The notes below the pieces were generated by a model. The model did not search any database. It was not told the DNA's origin and saw only the letters and a list, made by a program, of their open reading frames with translations. From Erythrobacter sp. (GTDB taxonomy: Bacteria > Pseudomonadota > Alphaproteobacteria > Sphingomonadales > Sphingomonadaceae): 64,000 nucleotides of DNA. Shown in pieces: positions 19,247 through 28,256 of the stretch (positions within the stretch are counted from its first letter, which is position 1; each line of letters opens with the position of its first letter). The position numbers and the translations under genes are program-made. The DNA is taken from positions 434,001-498,000 of the forward strand of contig JAMNXO010000001.1 in NCBI GenBank assembly GCA_023653115.1, read 5' to 3'.

Positions 19247-22200
19247 ATGCCCTTCGCTCCCTTCGTTCCTCTGCGCGTGCTGTCGTCCTATTCGATGCTC
19301 GAAGGGGCGATCGATCCCAAGGCCATCGCCAAGCTGGCGAAGGAGCGCGGCTTTCCCGCCATCGCCATCTGTGACCGCAACGGGCTCTACGGCATCATGG
19401 CCTTTGCCTCGGCGTGCAAGGGCGAGGGCGTGCAGCCGCTGATCGGCGCGCTGCTGGGCGTTGTGCGCGAGGGCGTCGAAGGATCGGGCGCGCGGGCGAT
19501 CGATTATCTGCCGCTGCTGGCGCAGGACGAGGAGGGCTATGGCAATCTGTGCCACCTCGTCAGTCAGGCCCACCTTGATCGTCCGTTGGAGCTGGATCCC
19601 CACGTCACGCTCGCCGATCTCGAAGGGCGCACCGGCGGGCTGATCGCGCTCACCGGCGCGGGCGAGGGCGGGCTGACGCGCCTGCTCGCCGACGGCCAGC
19701 ACGAGGCGGCGGCACGGCTGGCAGACCGGCTGACCGCGCTGTTCCCGCAGCGGCTCTATGTCGAACTGGCGCGCAATGGCGATTCCGTGTGCGAGCGCGC
19801 TGAAGAGGCGCTGATCGACCTCGCCTATGCCCGCGATCTGCCGCTGGTCGCCACCAACCCGGCCAACTTTGCCGAACCGCATATGCACAAGGCGCATGAC
19901 GCGATGCTGTGCATTGCCGCTGCGACCCAGATCGAGGCGGAGGATCGCCCGCACTCCAATCGCCAGGCTTTCGTCAAATCCGACCGGATGATGCACGAGC
20001 TGTTCGCCGATCTGCCCGAGGCGCTCGCCAACACGCTTGTTATCGCCCAGCGCTGCGCCTTTGCGCCGCCCTACCGCAAGCCGATCCTGCCCAGCCTTGC
20101 GGGCGATCTGGCGGGCGAGGCGCGGATGCTGGCGGAGGATTCGCGTGCGGGGCTCGAAGCGCGGCTGGCGGCCTATCCCGACCTGACCGAAGACGAGCGC
20201 AAGGTCTATTTCGACCGCCTCGAATTCGAAATCAACGTGATCGCGAACATGGGCTTTCCCGGCTACTTCCTGATCGTGGCCGATTTCATCAAATGGGCCA
20301 AGGACCAGGGCATTCCGGTGGGGCCGGGGCGTGGCTCGGGCGCGGGCTCGGCGGTGGCCTGGGCGCTGACCATCACCGATCTCGATCCGATCAAGCTCGG
20401 CCTGCTGTTCGAACGCTTCCTCAATCCCGAACGCGTCTCGATGCCGGACTTCGATATCGACTTCTGCGAAACGCGGCGCGGCGAGGTGATCCGCTATGTG
20501 CAGGCCAAATATGGCTCCGATCACGTCGCGCAGATCATCACCTTCGGCAAGCTGAAGGCGCGCGCGGTGCTGCGCGATTGCGGGCGCATTTTGCAAATGA
20601 GCTACGGGCAGGTGGACCGCTTGTGCAAGATGGTGCCCAACCATCCGACCGATCCGTGGACGCTGCCGCGCGCGCTCAACGGCGCATCCGATTTCCGGCG
20701 CGAATACGAAAACGACAATGATGTGCGCCGGCTGGTTGATCTGGCGATGCAGCTGGAAGGCCTGCCGCGCAATTCCTCGACCCATGCCGCAGGCGTGGTG
20801 ATTGGCGACCGTCCGCTGGCCGAGTTGGTGCCGCTTTACCGCGATCCGCGCTCGGATATGCCGGTGACGCAGTTCGACATGAAGCACGTCGAAAGCTCGG
20901 GCCTCGTCAAGTTCGACTTCCTCGGGCTCAAGACACTGTCGGTGCTGAGGAAGGCGGTCGATCTGCTCGCGCTGCGGGGGATCACCATCGATCTGGGCGC
21001 GCTGCCGCTGGATGATGCGGCGGTCTATGATCTGATGAAGGCGGGTAACACGGTGGGTGTGTTCCAGCTGGAATCCGAAGGGATGCGGCGCACGCTCAAG
21101 GCCGTGAAGCCGACCAATTTTGGCGACATCATCGCGCTCGTTTCGCTCTACCGGCCCGGCCCGATGGACAACATCCCGCTGTTCGGCCAGCGCAAGGCGG
21201 GGCTGGTGCCGATCGAATATCCGCACGAAAAGCTCGAAGGCATCCTTGCAGAAACCTACGGCATCTTCGTCTATCAGGAACAGGTGATGCAGGCCGCGCA
21301 GGTGCTGGCCGGTTACTCGCTGGGCGACGCCGACCTGCTGCGCCGCGCGATGGGCAAGAAGGTGCAGGCCGAGATGGACGCCCAGCGCGGGCGCTTCGTC
21401 GAAGGCTGCAAGGCCAATTCGGGCATCGAGCCCCGGCGCGCCAACGAACTGTTCGATTTGATCGACAAGTTTGCCGGCTACGGCTTCAACAAGTCGCACG
21501 CCGCCGCCTATGCGCTGCTCGCCTACCAGACCGGCTGGCTCAAGGCGCATTACCCGGAAGAGTTCTACGCCGCCTCGATGTGCTTTGATCTGCACCAGTC
21601 GGACAAGCTCAACATCTTCGTCGATGATGCGCGGCGCTATCCGAATGGCACAGGAGGCGTGGAGGTGCTGCCGCCCTGCATCAATGCGTCCGAAGCGCGC
21701 TTCACGGTGCAGCAGACCGAGACGGGCTATGCCGTGCGCTATGCGCTCGCAGGCATCCGCAATGTCGGCGAAAAGGCGATGGAGGCGATCGTCGCCGAGC
21801 GTGAGGCCGCCGGGCCATTCGCCAGCCTCAAGGATTTCTTCGAGCGCCTGCCGCAAGGCACCATGAACCGCCGACAGCTGGAAGGCCTGATCTGCGCCGG
21901 CGCGCTCGATAGCCTCGAGCCTGACCGCGCCCTGCTCAACGCCAATGCCGAGCTGTTGCTGGCGGTGGCCGATGCGGCGATGCGTGAACGTTCAAGCGGG
22001 CAGGCCGGATTGTTCGGCGGCGAGGACAATGTCGCAGAGGAGCTGCGGCTCCAGCCCGCCGAGCCGTGGAGCCGGACCGAGCGGATGGCCAAAGAGCGCG
22101 AGAACTTCGGGTTCTATTTCTCCGCCCACCCGGTGCAGCAATATCGCGAGGTTGCCTCGGCCAATGGCGCACGCACCTATCAGAGCCTGATGGAAGGCGG

Positions 22201-22759
22201 CAGCCCGGCAGGCGGGCGCGGCAGCGCGGTGATGGCGGTGCTGGTGGAAGGCATGACCAAGGCCCGCACCCGCAAGGGCGGAACCTTTGTGCGCGCCGAT
22301 TTCTCCGACACCTCGGGGCAGTTTTCGGCCGCCTGTTTCGAAGAGGCGCTGGTGCCGCAGTTCGAGCGCTGGGCAGCCGATGGTGAGTGCCTGCTGCTGA
22401 CAGTCGAACTCGATGCGCCGAGCCCTGACGAGCCCCCGCGCCTGACGGTGCGTTCGGCCCGCGCGTTGACCGCGGTGAGCGGGTCGACCGCGATGCAATT
22501 GAAGGCCGATATCGCCACGCATGACGCGCTGCTCGAACTCAAGATCGCGCTTGATGTCGAGGATGAGGGCGATTTTGTCGGCAATGGCGAGGTGATGGTG
22601 CGCGTGGCGCTCGAAGGCGGCGGGCACGCGCAAATCCGGCTTGGGCGCAGTTTTCTGCTGAACGGGGAAATGGCCGAGCGGTTGGCCGAAGTGCCGGGGA
22701 TCAGCAATGTCGAGCTGGTGCCGGTCAAGAGCAAGGCTGCCTTGCGCCTGGTCGCCTGA
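19247..22759 (+). CDS. dnaE: DNA polymerase III subunit alpha
   Basis: The 1170-residue replicative polymerase. An N-terminal PHP domain (FVPLRVLSSYSMLEGAI) leads, the palm domain carries GPGRGSGAGSAVAW and PDFDIDF with Asp401 and Asp403, the same positions as in E. coli DnaE, and the C-terminus contains a helix-hairpin-helix and OB-fold. It is DnaE1 by length and order, not the error-prone ImuC/DnaE2. I chose the ATG at 19247; a GTG two codons earlier is possible. It is set off by a terminator from the convergent OmpA-type gene. Confidence 0.97.
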   Translation: MPFAPFVPLRVLSSYSMLEGAIDPKAIAKLAKERGFPAIAICDRNGLYGIMAFASACKGEGVQPLIGALLGVVREGVEGSGARAIDYLPLLAQDEEGYGNLCHLVSQAHLDRPLELDPHVTLADLEGRTGGLIALTGAGEGGLTRLLADGQHEAAARLADRLTALFPQRLYVELARNGDSVCERAEEALIDLAYARDLPLVATNPANFAEPHMHKAHDAMLCIAAATQIEAEDRPHSNRQAFVKSDRMMHELFADLPEALANTLVIAQRCAFAPPYRKPILPSLAGDLAGEARMLAEDSRAGLEARLAAYPDLTEDERKVYFDRLEFEINVIANMGFPGYFLIVADFIKWAKDQGIPVGPGRGSGAGSAVAWALTITDLDPIKLGLLFERFLNPERVSMPDFDIDFCETRRGEVIRYVQAKYGSDHVAQIITFGKLKARAVLRDCGRILQMSYGQVDRLCKMVPNHPTDPWTLPRALNGASDFRREYENDNDVRRLVDLAMQLEGLPRNSSTHAAGVVIGDRPLAELVPLYRDPRSDMPVTQFDMKHVESSGLVKFDFLGLKTLSVLRKAVDLLALRGITIDLGALPLDDAAVYDLMKAGNTVGVFQLESEGMRRTLKAVKPTNFGDIIALVSLYRPGPMDNIPLFGQRKAGLVPIEYPHEKLEGILAETYGIFVYQEQVMQAAQVLAGYSLGDADLLRRAMGKKVQAEMDAQRGRFVEGCKANSGIEPRRANELFDLIDKFAGYGFNKSHAAAYALLAYQTGWLKAHYPEEFYAASMCFDLHQSDKLNIFVDDARRYPNGTGGVEVLPPCINASEARFTVQQTETGYAVRYALAGIRNVGEKAMEAIVAEREAAGPFASLKDFFERLPQGTMNRRQLEGLICAGALDSLEPDRALLNANAELLLAVADAAMRERSSGQAGLFGGEDNVAEELRLQPAEPWSRTERMAKERENFGFYFSAHPVQQYREVASANGARTYQSLMEGGSPAGGRGSAVMAVLVEGMTKARTRKGGTFVRADFSDTSGQFSAACFEEALVPQFERWAADGECLLLTVELDAPSPDEPPRLTVRSARALTAVSGSTAMQLKADIATHDALLELKIALDVEDEGDFVGNGEVMVRVALEGGGHAQIRLGRSFLLNGEMAERLAEVPGISNVELVPVKSKAALRLVA

Positions 22760-22770
22760 GGCTTCCCACG

Positions 22771-22797
22771 AAAAAGGGGGCGGATCGCTCCGCCCCC
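22771..22797 (-). terminator. intrinsic terminator of the OmpA-type gene
   Basis: GGGGGCGGA and TCCGCCCCC flank a 4-base loop: a perfect 9-bp GC stem. Read on the minus strand it is followed directly by TTTTT, so it ends transcription of the OmpA-type gene. In the plus direction there is only a weak CTCTC tail, so it is less certain for dnaE. Confidence 0.9.
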
Positions 22798-22822
22798 CTC
22801 TCATTCGTCAGGTGGGTGAGGA

Positions 22823-23959
22823 TTACATCCCCGAACCCGGACCGTAGGTCACTTCCACGCGGCGGTTCTGCGCTTCGCGCACACCGTCGGCGGTGGGAAC
22901 CCGCGGCTGGCTTTCACCAAAGGCTTCGCCCATGATCCGGCCATCGGGAACGCCGCGCCCGGTCATGTAGCTGCGCACCGAAGCGTTGCGACGCTCGGCA
23001 AGGCCGACGTTGTAGCTCGCGCTGCCCGAGGTGTCGGTGTGACCGGCCAGCATCACGCGGGCCATGCCGCAATTGGCATAGGCTGTGATCGCGTTGTTGA
23101 GGATGGTCCCCGCCTCGGCCGTGATGTCCGACCGGTCAAAGTCGAAGAACACGATGTAAGGCCCGGTGCTGCACACGGGCTTGGGCGGCGGCGGCGGGGC
23201 AGGCGGCGGTGGGGGCGGCGGGGGCGGTGCAACCGGAGCGGGCGGCGGCGGGGGCGGCGGGGGCAGAACTTCCTTGCCGCCGAAGTTGTAGACCAGGCTC
23301 GCGAGGATCGAATGCGACGAATAATCGGCTTCGATCGGCAGGCCATTGGCTGCCTCGAACTCGAACCCGTCGACCACGAAGTAGCGATACTTCAGGCCGA
23401 GATCGAGATTGTCGCTGACCGCAAAGCGCAGGCCGCCGATGAGCTGCCAGGCGAAATCGGTGGCATCATCGTCGATCACCGTGCCGACGCCTGCCACTTC
23501 GACCGGCAGATCGACATTGGCAAAGCCAACGCCGCCGCCGCCGAAGATCTGCAAGCCATCATCCTTGCCGAATTCGATCAGGCCGTTGACCATGCCGCTC
23601 CAGATCGCGAGGTCTTCCTCGTTCTGCACCACCGTGCCGGACGGCACGACGATCCCGCCGGGCAGGATCGCGGAGTTGAGCACGGTCAGGCTGTCATACT
23701 TGGCGCGCTTGTAACCGCCTTCGGCCTCGAGCCGGAAGGCGCCGAAGTCATAGCCGAGCACGACATCGGCATCGATGCCCATCTTGGTGTCGGCAAAAGC
23801 GGCGTTGGTTTGCGGATCGGTGTTGGCAAGATCCACATCGACCTGATCTTCGAGGCTGACGCCGCCGTTGATGCCGATATAGGCCTGGCCTTCACGTGCC
23901 TGTGCAGGCGCGGCAACAATCGCTGCGGCGCTGGCGAGGAGAAATGCTAGGTTTTTCAT
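22823..23959 (-). CDS. OmpA family outer membrane protein
   Basis: A 378-residue protein: a signal peptide (LLASAAAIVAAPAQA), an 8-stranded beta-barrel domain to about residue 240, a 27-codon proline-rich linker, and a C-terminal OmpA peptidoglycan-binding domain with FFDFDRSDIT, LAGHTDTSGS and AQNRRVEV. It links the outer membrane to the cell wall. A strong AAGGA and the ATG giving MKNLAFLL set the start. A hairpin terminator lies just downstream. The gene stands alone and is likely highly expressed. Confidence 0.95.
   Translation of the reverse strand: MKNLAFLLASAAAIVAAPAQAREGQAYIGINGGVSLEDQVDVDLANTDPQTNAAFADTKMGIDADVVLGYDFGAFRLEAEGGYKRAKYDSLTVLNSAILPGGIVVPSGTVVQNEEDLAIWSGMVNGLIEFGKDDGLQIFGGGGVGFANVDLPVEVAGVGTVIDDDATDFAWQLIGGLRFAVSDNLDLGLKYRYFVVDGFEFEAANGLPIEADYSSHSILASLVYNFGGKEVLPPPPPPPPAPVAPPPPPPPPPAPPPPPKPVCSTGPYIVFFDFDRSDITAEAGTILNNAITAYANCGMARVMLAGHTDTSGSASYNVGLAERRNASVRSYMTGRGVPDGRIMGEAFGESQPRVPTADGVREAQNRRVEVTYGPGSGM
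23183..23263. repeat. low-complexity GC tract encoding a polyproline linker
   Basis: Eighty-one bases of nearly pure G (plus strand) encode proline runs of 8, 9 and 5 residues in the OmpA-type protein, broken only by a few alanine or valine codons. Such tracts can slip in replication and slow ribosomes. All counts come from the sequence itself. Confidence 0.9.
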
Positions 23960-24143
23960 AAAAGTCCTTTTGGTCGGGCACGGCGGCAATCTAGGCTCTG
24001 TGCATGGCAAAGTCGTGACAATTCGCCCGTTTGGCCGCCCTCACAGCCCCGATTGCCAAGCCGCCCGGTCAAGGGCATGAGAACGAGGGTATTCACGCTG
24101 CCATGCGCAACAATCGCGCAGGCCAACAGGAGAGAGACGGGAC

Positions 24144-25751
24144 ATGGCCGGAACCAGGCTCGGGGCAATGCAGGACTGGACCATGCGGGTGACCGCGGTG
24201 ATCGATCACGCCGCGCGCGAGGCGCCGACGCGCGAGATCGTCAGCCGCTGGGCCGATGGCAGCGAGACCCGCACCGATTGGGCGGGCATCCGCCGCGATG
24301 CGCTGAAGATGGCGCAGGCGTTGCAGGCGCTCGGCCTCAAGCCCGGTGACAAGGTTGCCAGCCTCGCGATGAACCATGCGCGCCACCTCGTCAGCTGGTA
24401 TGGCGTGGCGGGCATGGGCGGGGTGCTGCACACGGTGAACCCGCGCCTGTTCGATGATCAGCTCGAATATATCGTCAACCACGCCGAGGACCGCGTGTTG
24501 TGCTACGACGCGGCGTTCCAGCCGATTGTCGACCGGATGCGCAGCCGCTGGCCCACGGTCGAGCATTACATCTGCTACGATAGCGGCGCGCACAGCCCCG
24601 CCTTCGAGGACTGGATCGGCGCGCAGGACGGCGATTTCGAGTGGGTCACCGGCGCGGAAACCGATCCGTGCATGATCTGCTACACCAGCGGCACCACGGG
24701 TAATCCCAAGGGCGTGCAATACGAACACCGCTCGACCGTGCTGCACGCCATGTCCGGGCTTCAGCCGGCGGCGTTCAATTTCTCCAGCGCCTCGGTGATG
24801 CTGCCGGTGGTGCCGATGTTCCATGCGGCGAGCTGGGGCCTGCCCTATGCGGGCGCGATGGCGGGGATCAAGTTCGTGTTCTCGGCGGTCAATGATCCGG
24901 CGGTGCTGCACGATCTGATGCTTAAGGAGGGCGTGACCGACAGCGCCGGCGTGCCGACCGTGTGGCTGGCGCATTTCCAGTATTGCGATGCCAATGGCCT
25001 CGATCTTCCACCCTTGAAGGCCGCCACCATCGGGGGTTCGGCCGCGCCCAAGTTCATGATCGAGCGGCTGATGCGGAACGGCACCCGCGTCCAGCACGCC
25101 TGGGGGATGACCGAGACCAGCCCGATCGGCACGGTCGGCGGGCCGACCTGGGATTGGGACAGCCTCACGCTCGAACAGAAGGTCGAGAAAACGGCGATGC
25201 AGGGGCGCCCGATCTTCGGGGTGCAACTGCGCACGGTCGATCTGGACGACATGGTCACCGAACTGCCGCGCGACGGGGTAACCAGCGGCGCGCTCCAGAT
25301 CCGCGGGCCGTGGGTGATCAAACGCTACTTCAAAGCCGAGAAGGACGCGGTGGGCAATGACGGCTGGTTCGATACCGGTGACGTCGGCATCCTCCACCCT
25401 GATGGCACCCTGCAACTGACTGACCGCACCAAGGACGTGATCAAGTCCGGCGGCGAGTGGATCAGCTCGGTCGAGCTCGAAAACGCCGCCTGCGGGCATC
25501 CGGCGGTGGCCGAGGCCGCCTGCATCGGCATCACTCACCCCAAGTGGGATGAGCGCCCGGTGCTGTTCGTGGTCAAGAAGGCGGGCGCCGAGGTGACCGG
25601 CGGCGAGATCATTGAGCACCTCAAGCCGCTGATTGCCAAGTGGTGGCTGCCCGATGCGGTCGAGTTCGTCGACGACATCCCTCACACCGCCACCGGCAAG
25701 ATCAGCAAGAAGGACCTGCGTGACCGCTTTGCGGACTACACGCTTGCCTGA
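24144..25751 (+). CDS. fatty-acyl-CoA ligase (AMP-binding)
   Basis: A 535-residue adenylate-forming enzyme: [11 protein letters not shown] at about residue 190, the A5 motif AWGMTETSP and the A8/A10 motifs [11 protein letters not shown] and TGKISKK. The KSGGEWIS form and overall length match medium/long-chain fatty-acyl-CoA synthetases (FadD/AlkK type). It activates fatty acids to CoA thioesters for oxidation or lipid synthesis. A GGAGAG lies upstream; the 5' leader is shared with the divergent OmpA-type gene. Its stop overlaps the start of the next gene. Confidence 0.92.
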   Translation: MAGTRLGAMQDWTMRVTAVIDHAAREAPTREIVSRWADGSETRTDWAGIRRDALKMAQALQALGLKPGDKVASLAMNHARHLVSWYGVAGMGGVLHTVNPRLFDDQLEYIVNHAEDRVLCYDAAFQPIVDRMRSRWPTVEHYICYDSGAHSPAFEDWIGAQDGDFEWVTGAETDPCMICYTSGTTGNPKGVQYEHRSTVLHAMSGLQPAAFNFSSASVMLPVVPMFHAASWGLPYAGAMAGIKFVFSAVNDPAVLHDLMLKEGVTDSAGVPTVWLAHFQYCDANGLDLPPLKAATIGGSAAPKFMIERLMRNGTRVQHAWGMTETSPIGTVGGPTWDWDSLTLEQKVEKTAMQGRPIFGVQLRTVDLDDMVTELPRDGVTSGALQIRGPWVIKRYFKAEKDAVGNDGWFDTGDVGILHPDGTLQLTDRTKDVIKSGGEWISSVELENAACGHPAVAEAACIGITHPKWDERPVLFVVKKAGAEVTGGEIIEHLKPLIAKWWLPDAVEFVDDIPHTATGKISKKDLRDRFADYTLA

Positions 25752-26265
25752 CGCGACGATCCGGCCTGCGCTCGCGAGCGATGCGCAGGCCGTTTGCGCG
25801 ATCTATGATTACCACGTCGCCCACGGCACCGCCTCGTTCGACAGTGCGGGGCCGAGCGTGGCGGAGTGGGCGGTCAAGATTGCCGAGGTAACAGCACAAG
25901 GCTGGCCGTTCCTCGTCGCAGAGCATGGCGGCGCGGTGCTCGGCTATGCCTATGCCGCCCAGTTCCGGCCGCGCGCCGCCTATGCCCGCACCTGCGAGAA
26001 CAGCATCTACATCGCCGATTCAGCGCGGGGGCAGGGGATTGGCACGCGGCTGCTCGGCGCGCTCGTCGAAGCGGCCCGCGCCTGCGGGTTCGAGCAGATG
26101 ATCGCGGTGATCGGCGGGGGCGAACCTGCCTCCGTCGCGCTCCACGGCAAGTGCGGGTTTGTCCATGCCGGGCGGATGCGCAATGTCGGCTTCAAGTTCG
26201 GGCGCAGGCTCGATACGGTCTATATGCAGCGCGATCTGACAGGAGAGGGATGGAATAATGGCTGA
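25720..26265 (+). CDS. GNAT family N-acetyltransferase (phosphinothricin-type)
   Basis: A roughly 180-residue GNAT enzyme with ARGQGIGTRLLGALVEAA, the acetyl-CoA-binding A motif, and a preceding SIYIADSA strand. The AATIRPA-like start and overall form match phosphinothricin/methionine-sulfoximine-type acetyltransferases, which acetylate small amines; the physiological substrate is unknown. The start is uncertain: a GTG at 25720 has AAGGA five bases upstream, while a TTG at 25744 would start right before TIRPA. Both place it overlapping the ligase gene. Confidence 0.8.
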   Translation: MTALRTTRLPDATIRPALASDAQAVCAIYDYHVAHGTASFDSAGPSVAEWAVKIAEVTAQGWPFLVAEHGGAVLGYAYAAQFRPRAAYARTCENSIYIADSARGQGIGTRLLGALVEAARACGFEQMIAVIGGGEPASVALHGKCGFVHAGRMRNVGFKFGRRLDTVYMQRDLTGEGWNNG

Positions 26266-26692
26266 AGTTTACATCGACCCTTCGCCGGCCAACTTTCAGG
26301 GCTTCAAGGCCCTGCCGCGCGATACGCCGATCAACATGCTCAACCTGCTGCTGTATCGCGATCTGGCGGAGTATCCCGAAGGCCACGAGCACGCCGGCAA
26401 GGGCTGGAGCGGACGGCGCGCCTATGAGGAATATGGCAAGACCAGCGGCCCGATCTTCAAGCGCGTCGGTGGCAGCATCCTGTGGCGCGGGCGGTTCGAG
26501 ACGATGGTGACCGGCCCCGAGGTGCGCGAGTGGCACGACGGCTTTGTCGCACACTATCCCAACGCGGGCGCGTTCTTCGAAATGATCAAGGATCCGGAGT
26601 ATCAGCTGGCGGTGGTGAACCGCACCGCCGCACTGATCGACAGCCGCCTGATCCGGTTCGCTCCGGGCGAGGCGGGGGAGGGGTTCGGGTGA
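26258..26692 (+). CDS. DUF1330 domain protein
   Basis: A 144-residue protein with the short alpha/beta ferredoxin-like dimerisation fold of the DUF1330 group (segments INMLNLLLYRDLAEY, GGSILWRGRFE, VVNRTAALIDSRLI). Function is unknown in the family. An AGGAGAGGG precedes the ATG, and the gene overlaps the acetyltransferase gene by eight bases, so the three genes from 24144 form one run. Confidence 0.75.
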   Translation: MAEVYIDPSPANFQGFKALPRDTPINMLNLLLYRDLAEYPEGHEHAGKGWSGRRAYEEYGKTSGPIFKRVGGSILWRGRFETMVTGPEVREWHDGFVAHYPNAGAFFEMIKDPEYQLAVVNRTAALIDSRLIRFAPGEAGEGFG

Positions 26693-26707
26693 GCTACGCC
26701 TGATCGC

Positions 26708-27622
26708 CTAGCGCAGGTATTGTTCGGCAAAGGCGACCACGCGGGCGACATTTTTCTCGCTCAGGAACACTGGTTGCCACAGGCCCATATCCCCATGGCC
26801 TGCGCCTTCGAGCAATGCGAACTCTACCCGCACACCGCCCTTGCGTAGCGCCTCTTCCAGCACCCGCGATTGGCCGACGGGGACGAGGCAATCTTCGCTG
26901 CCCTTCTGTAACAGGAACGGCGGATCGTCCGCGTCGATATAGGTGATCGGATTGGCGGCAGTTACTTTGTCAGGCACGAGGCCAATGGGGGCGCCGAGAT
27001 AGGCGGATTCGGGAGAGTCCGCAGCACCGTGATCGGGTGGGCACCCCTGTGCCAAGGCATGCGTATCCAGCAGGCTGAAATCGCTGGGCCCGAACCAGTC
27101 GATGACTGCCACTACCTTGCTCGAAACGCCCGGATTGCCGAGTGCGGGGTTATCGAACACCGCAGCGTTGCCTGTTGTCCCAATTAGCGAAGCAAGATTG
27201 CCGCCGGCCGATTGTCCGAAGACGAGGAAGCGGTCAGGATCGAGACGATATTGAACGGCATTGGCCCGCAGGAAGCGCACCGCCGCTTTGGCGTCTTCGA
27301 TTGCGGCTGGAAACCTGGCCTCGCCCGACAGGCGATAATCGATCGAGGCGACTGCGATTCCCTTGGCCAGCAAGGCCTTGGCGATGGGCGCGTCGAGCAT
27401 ATCCTTGTCACCCATCTTGAACCCGCCGCCGTGGATGTTGATCACCAGCGGAAAAGGGCCGTTGCCTTCGGGAAGGTAGATGTCGAGGGTCTGCGCGGGC
27501 GAGAGCGCGGCGTATGCCAGATCGGCATGGTCAGGTTCTGGCAATGCGGCCGAACACCCGCCAAGCGCAAACAACGCCGGCGCGCAGGCCGATAGTAGCA
27601 GGAAACGAACACACGCTATCAT
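26708..27622 (-). CDS. alpha/beta hydrolase (BD-FAE-like), predicted lipoprotein
   Basis: A 304-residue esterase. A lipoprotein signal ends in FALGGC. HGGGF and the FGQSAGGNLAS nucleophile elbow, with a late GAGHGDMG His, define the family. Its substrate is not evident; a related group hydrolyses feruloyl and acetyl esters of plant polysaccharides. GAGG six bases before the ATG at 27622 supports this start over one 13 codons earlier. Base composition is less GC-rich than surrounding genes. Confidence 0.85.
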   Translation of the reverse strand: MIACVRFLLLSACAPALFALGGCSAALPEPDHADLAYAALSPAQTLDIYLPEGNGPFPLVINIHGGGFKMGDKDMLDAPIAKALLAKGIAVASIDYRLSGEARFPAAIEDAKAAVRFLRANAVQYRLDPDRFLVFGQSAGGNLASLIGTTGNAAVFDNPALGNPGVSSKVVAVIDWFGPSDFSLLDTHALAQGCPPDHGAADSPESAYLGAPIGLVPDKVTAANPITYIDADDPPFLLQKGSEDCLVPVGQSRVLEEALRKGGVRVEFALLEGAGHGDMGLWQPVFLSEKNVARVVAFAEQYLR

Positions 27623-27712
27623 TGCTAGCCTCGTCAATGCGATCGGTAATGACAGATGCAATGAGTTATAGCGCCCGCTCTGTAGCGCGCCAGCGTGTCC
27701 CTTAGCCGGGGC

Positions 27713-28243
27713 TCAGACTTCCCTGAGCCGCGGCATCAGCTCCACAAAATTGCAGGGCCGGTTGCGGGCATCGAGTTGCTCGGCGAGGATCCCGTCCCAC
27801 CCGTCTTTAACCGCGCCGTTGGAGCCGGGCAGGGCGAAGATATAGGTGCCGCGTGCCACCACTGCGCAGGCGCGTGACTGGACGGTGCTGGTGCCGATGC
27901 TCTTGTAGCTGAGCCAGCGGAACAGCTCGCCAAAGCCGGGAATGTCGCGCGCGCTTTTTACCATGGCAAGCGCCTCGGGGGTGACATCGCGGCCCGTCAG
28001 GCCGGTGCCGCCGGTGCTGACGATGGCGTCAATCGCGGGGTCGTCGATCCACGCTTCGAATTGCGCGGCGAGAAGCGCGGCATCGTCTTTCACGATCATC
28101 CGCGCCGCCAGATTGTGCCCTGCGCCGATCACCCGCTCGGCCAGAATATCGCCCGAGGTGTCGGTCTCGGCGGTGCGGGTGTCCGACACTGTCAGCACCG
28201 CGATGTTGATCGGCTTGAAGGTGCGGGTTTCGTCGATGGCCAT
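27713..28243 (-). CDS. moaB: molybdenum cofactor biosynthesis protein B
   Basis: A 176-residue MoaB/MogA-type protein. The molybdopterin-binding GGTGLTGRDVTPEAL and the FALPGSNGAVKDGWD segment are typical. It belongs to molybdenum cofactor synthesis, either adenylating molybdopterin or by a moaB-specific role not fully settled. It begins 13 bases after the lytic transglycosylase gene on the same strand, without other mo- genes nearby. Confidence 0.92.
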   Translation of the reverse strand: MAIDETRTFKPINIAVLTVSDTRTAETDTSGDILAERVIGAGHNLAARMIVKDDAALLAAQFEAWIDDPAIDAIVSTGGTGLTGRDVTPEALAMVKSARDIPGFGELFRWLSYKSIGTSTVQSRACAVVARGTYIFALPGSNGAVKDGWDGILAEQLDARNRPCNFVELMPRLREV

Positions 28244-28256
28244 GACTGCGCGAGCC

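Noticed and set aside
19196-21856. 886-codon antisense open frame opposite dnaE
   Set aside because: Also a shadow; the length match with the other frame is coincidence.
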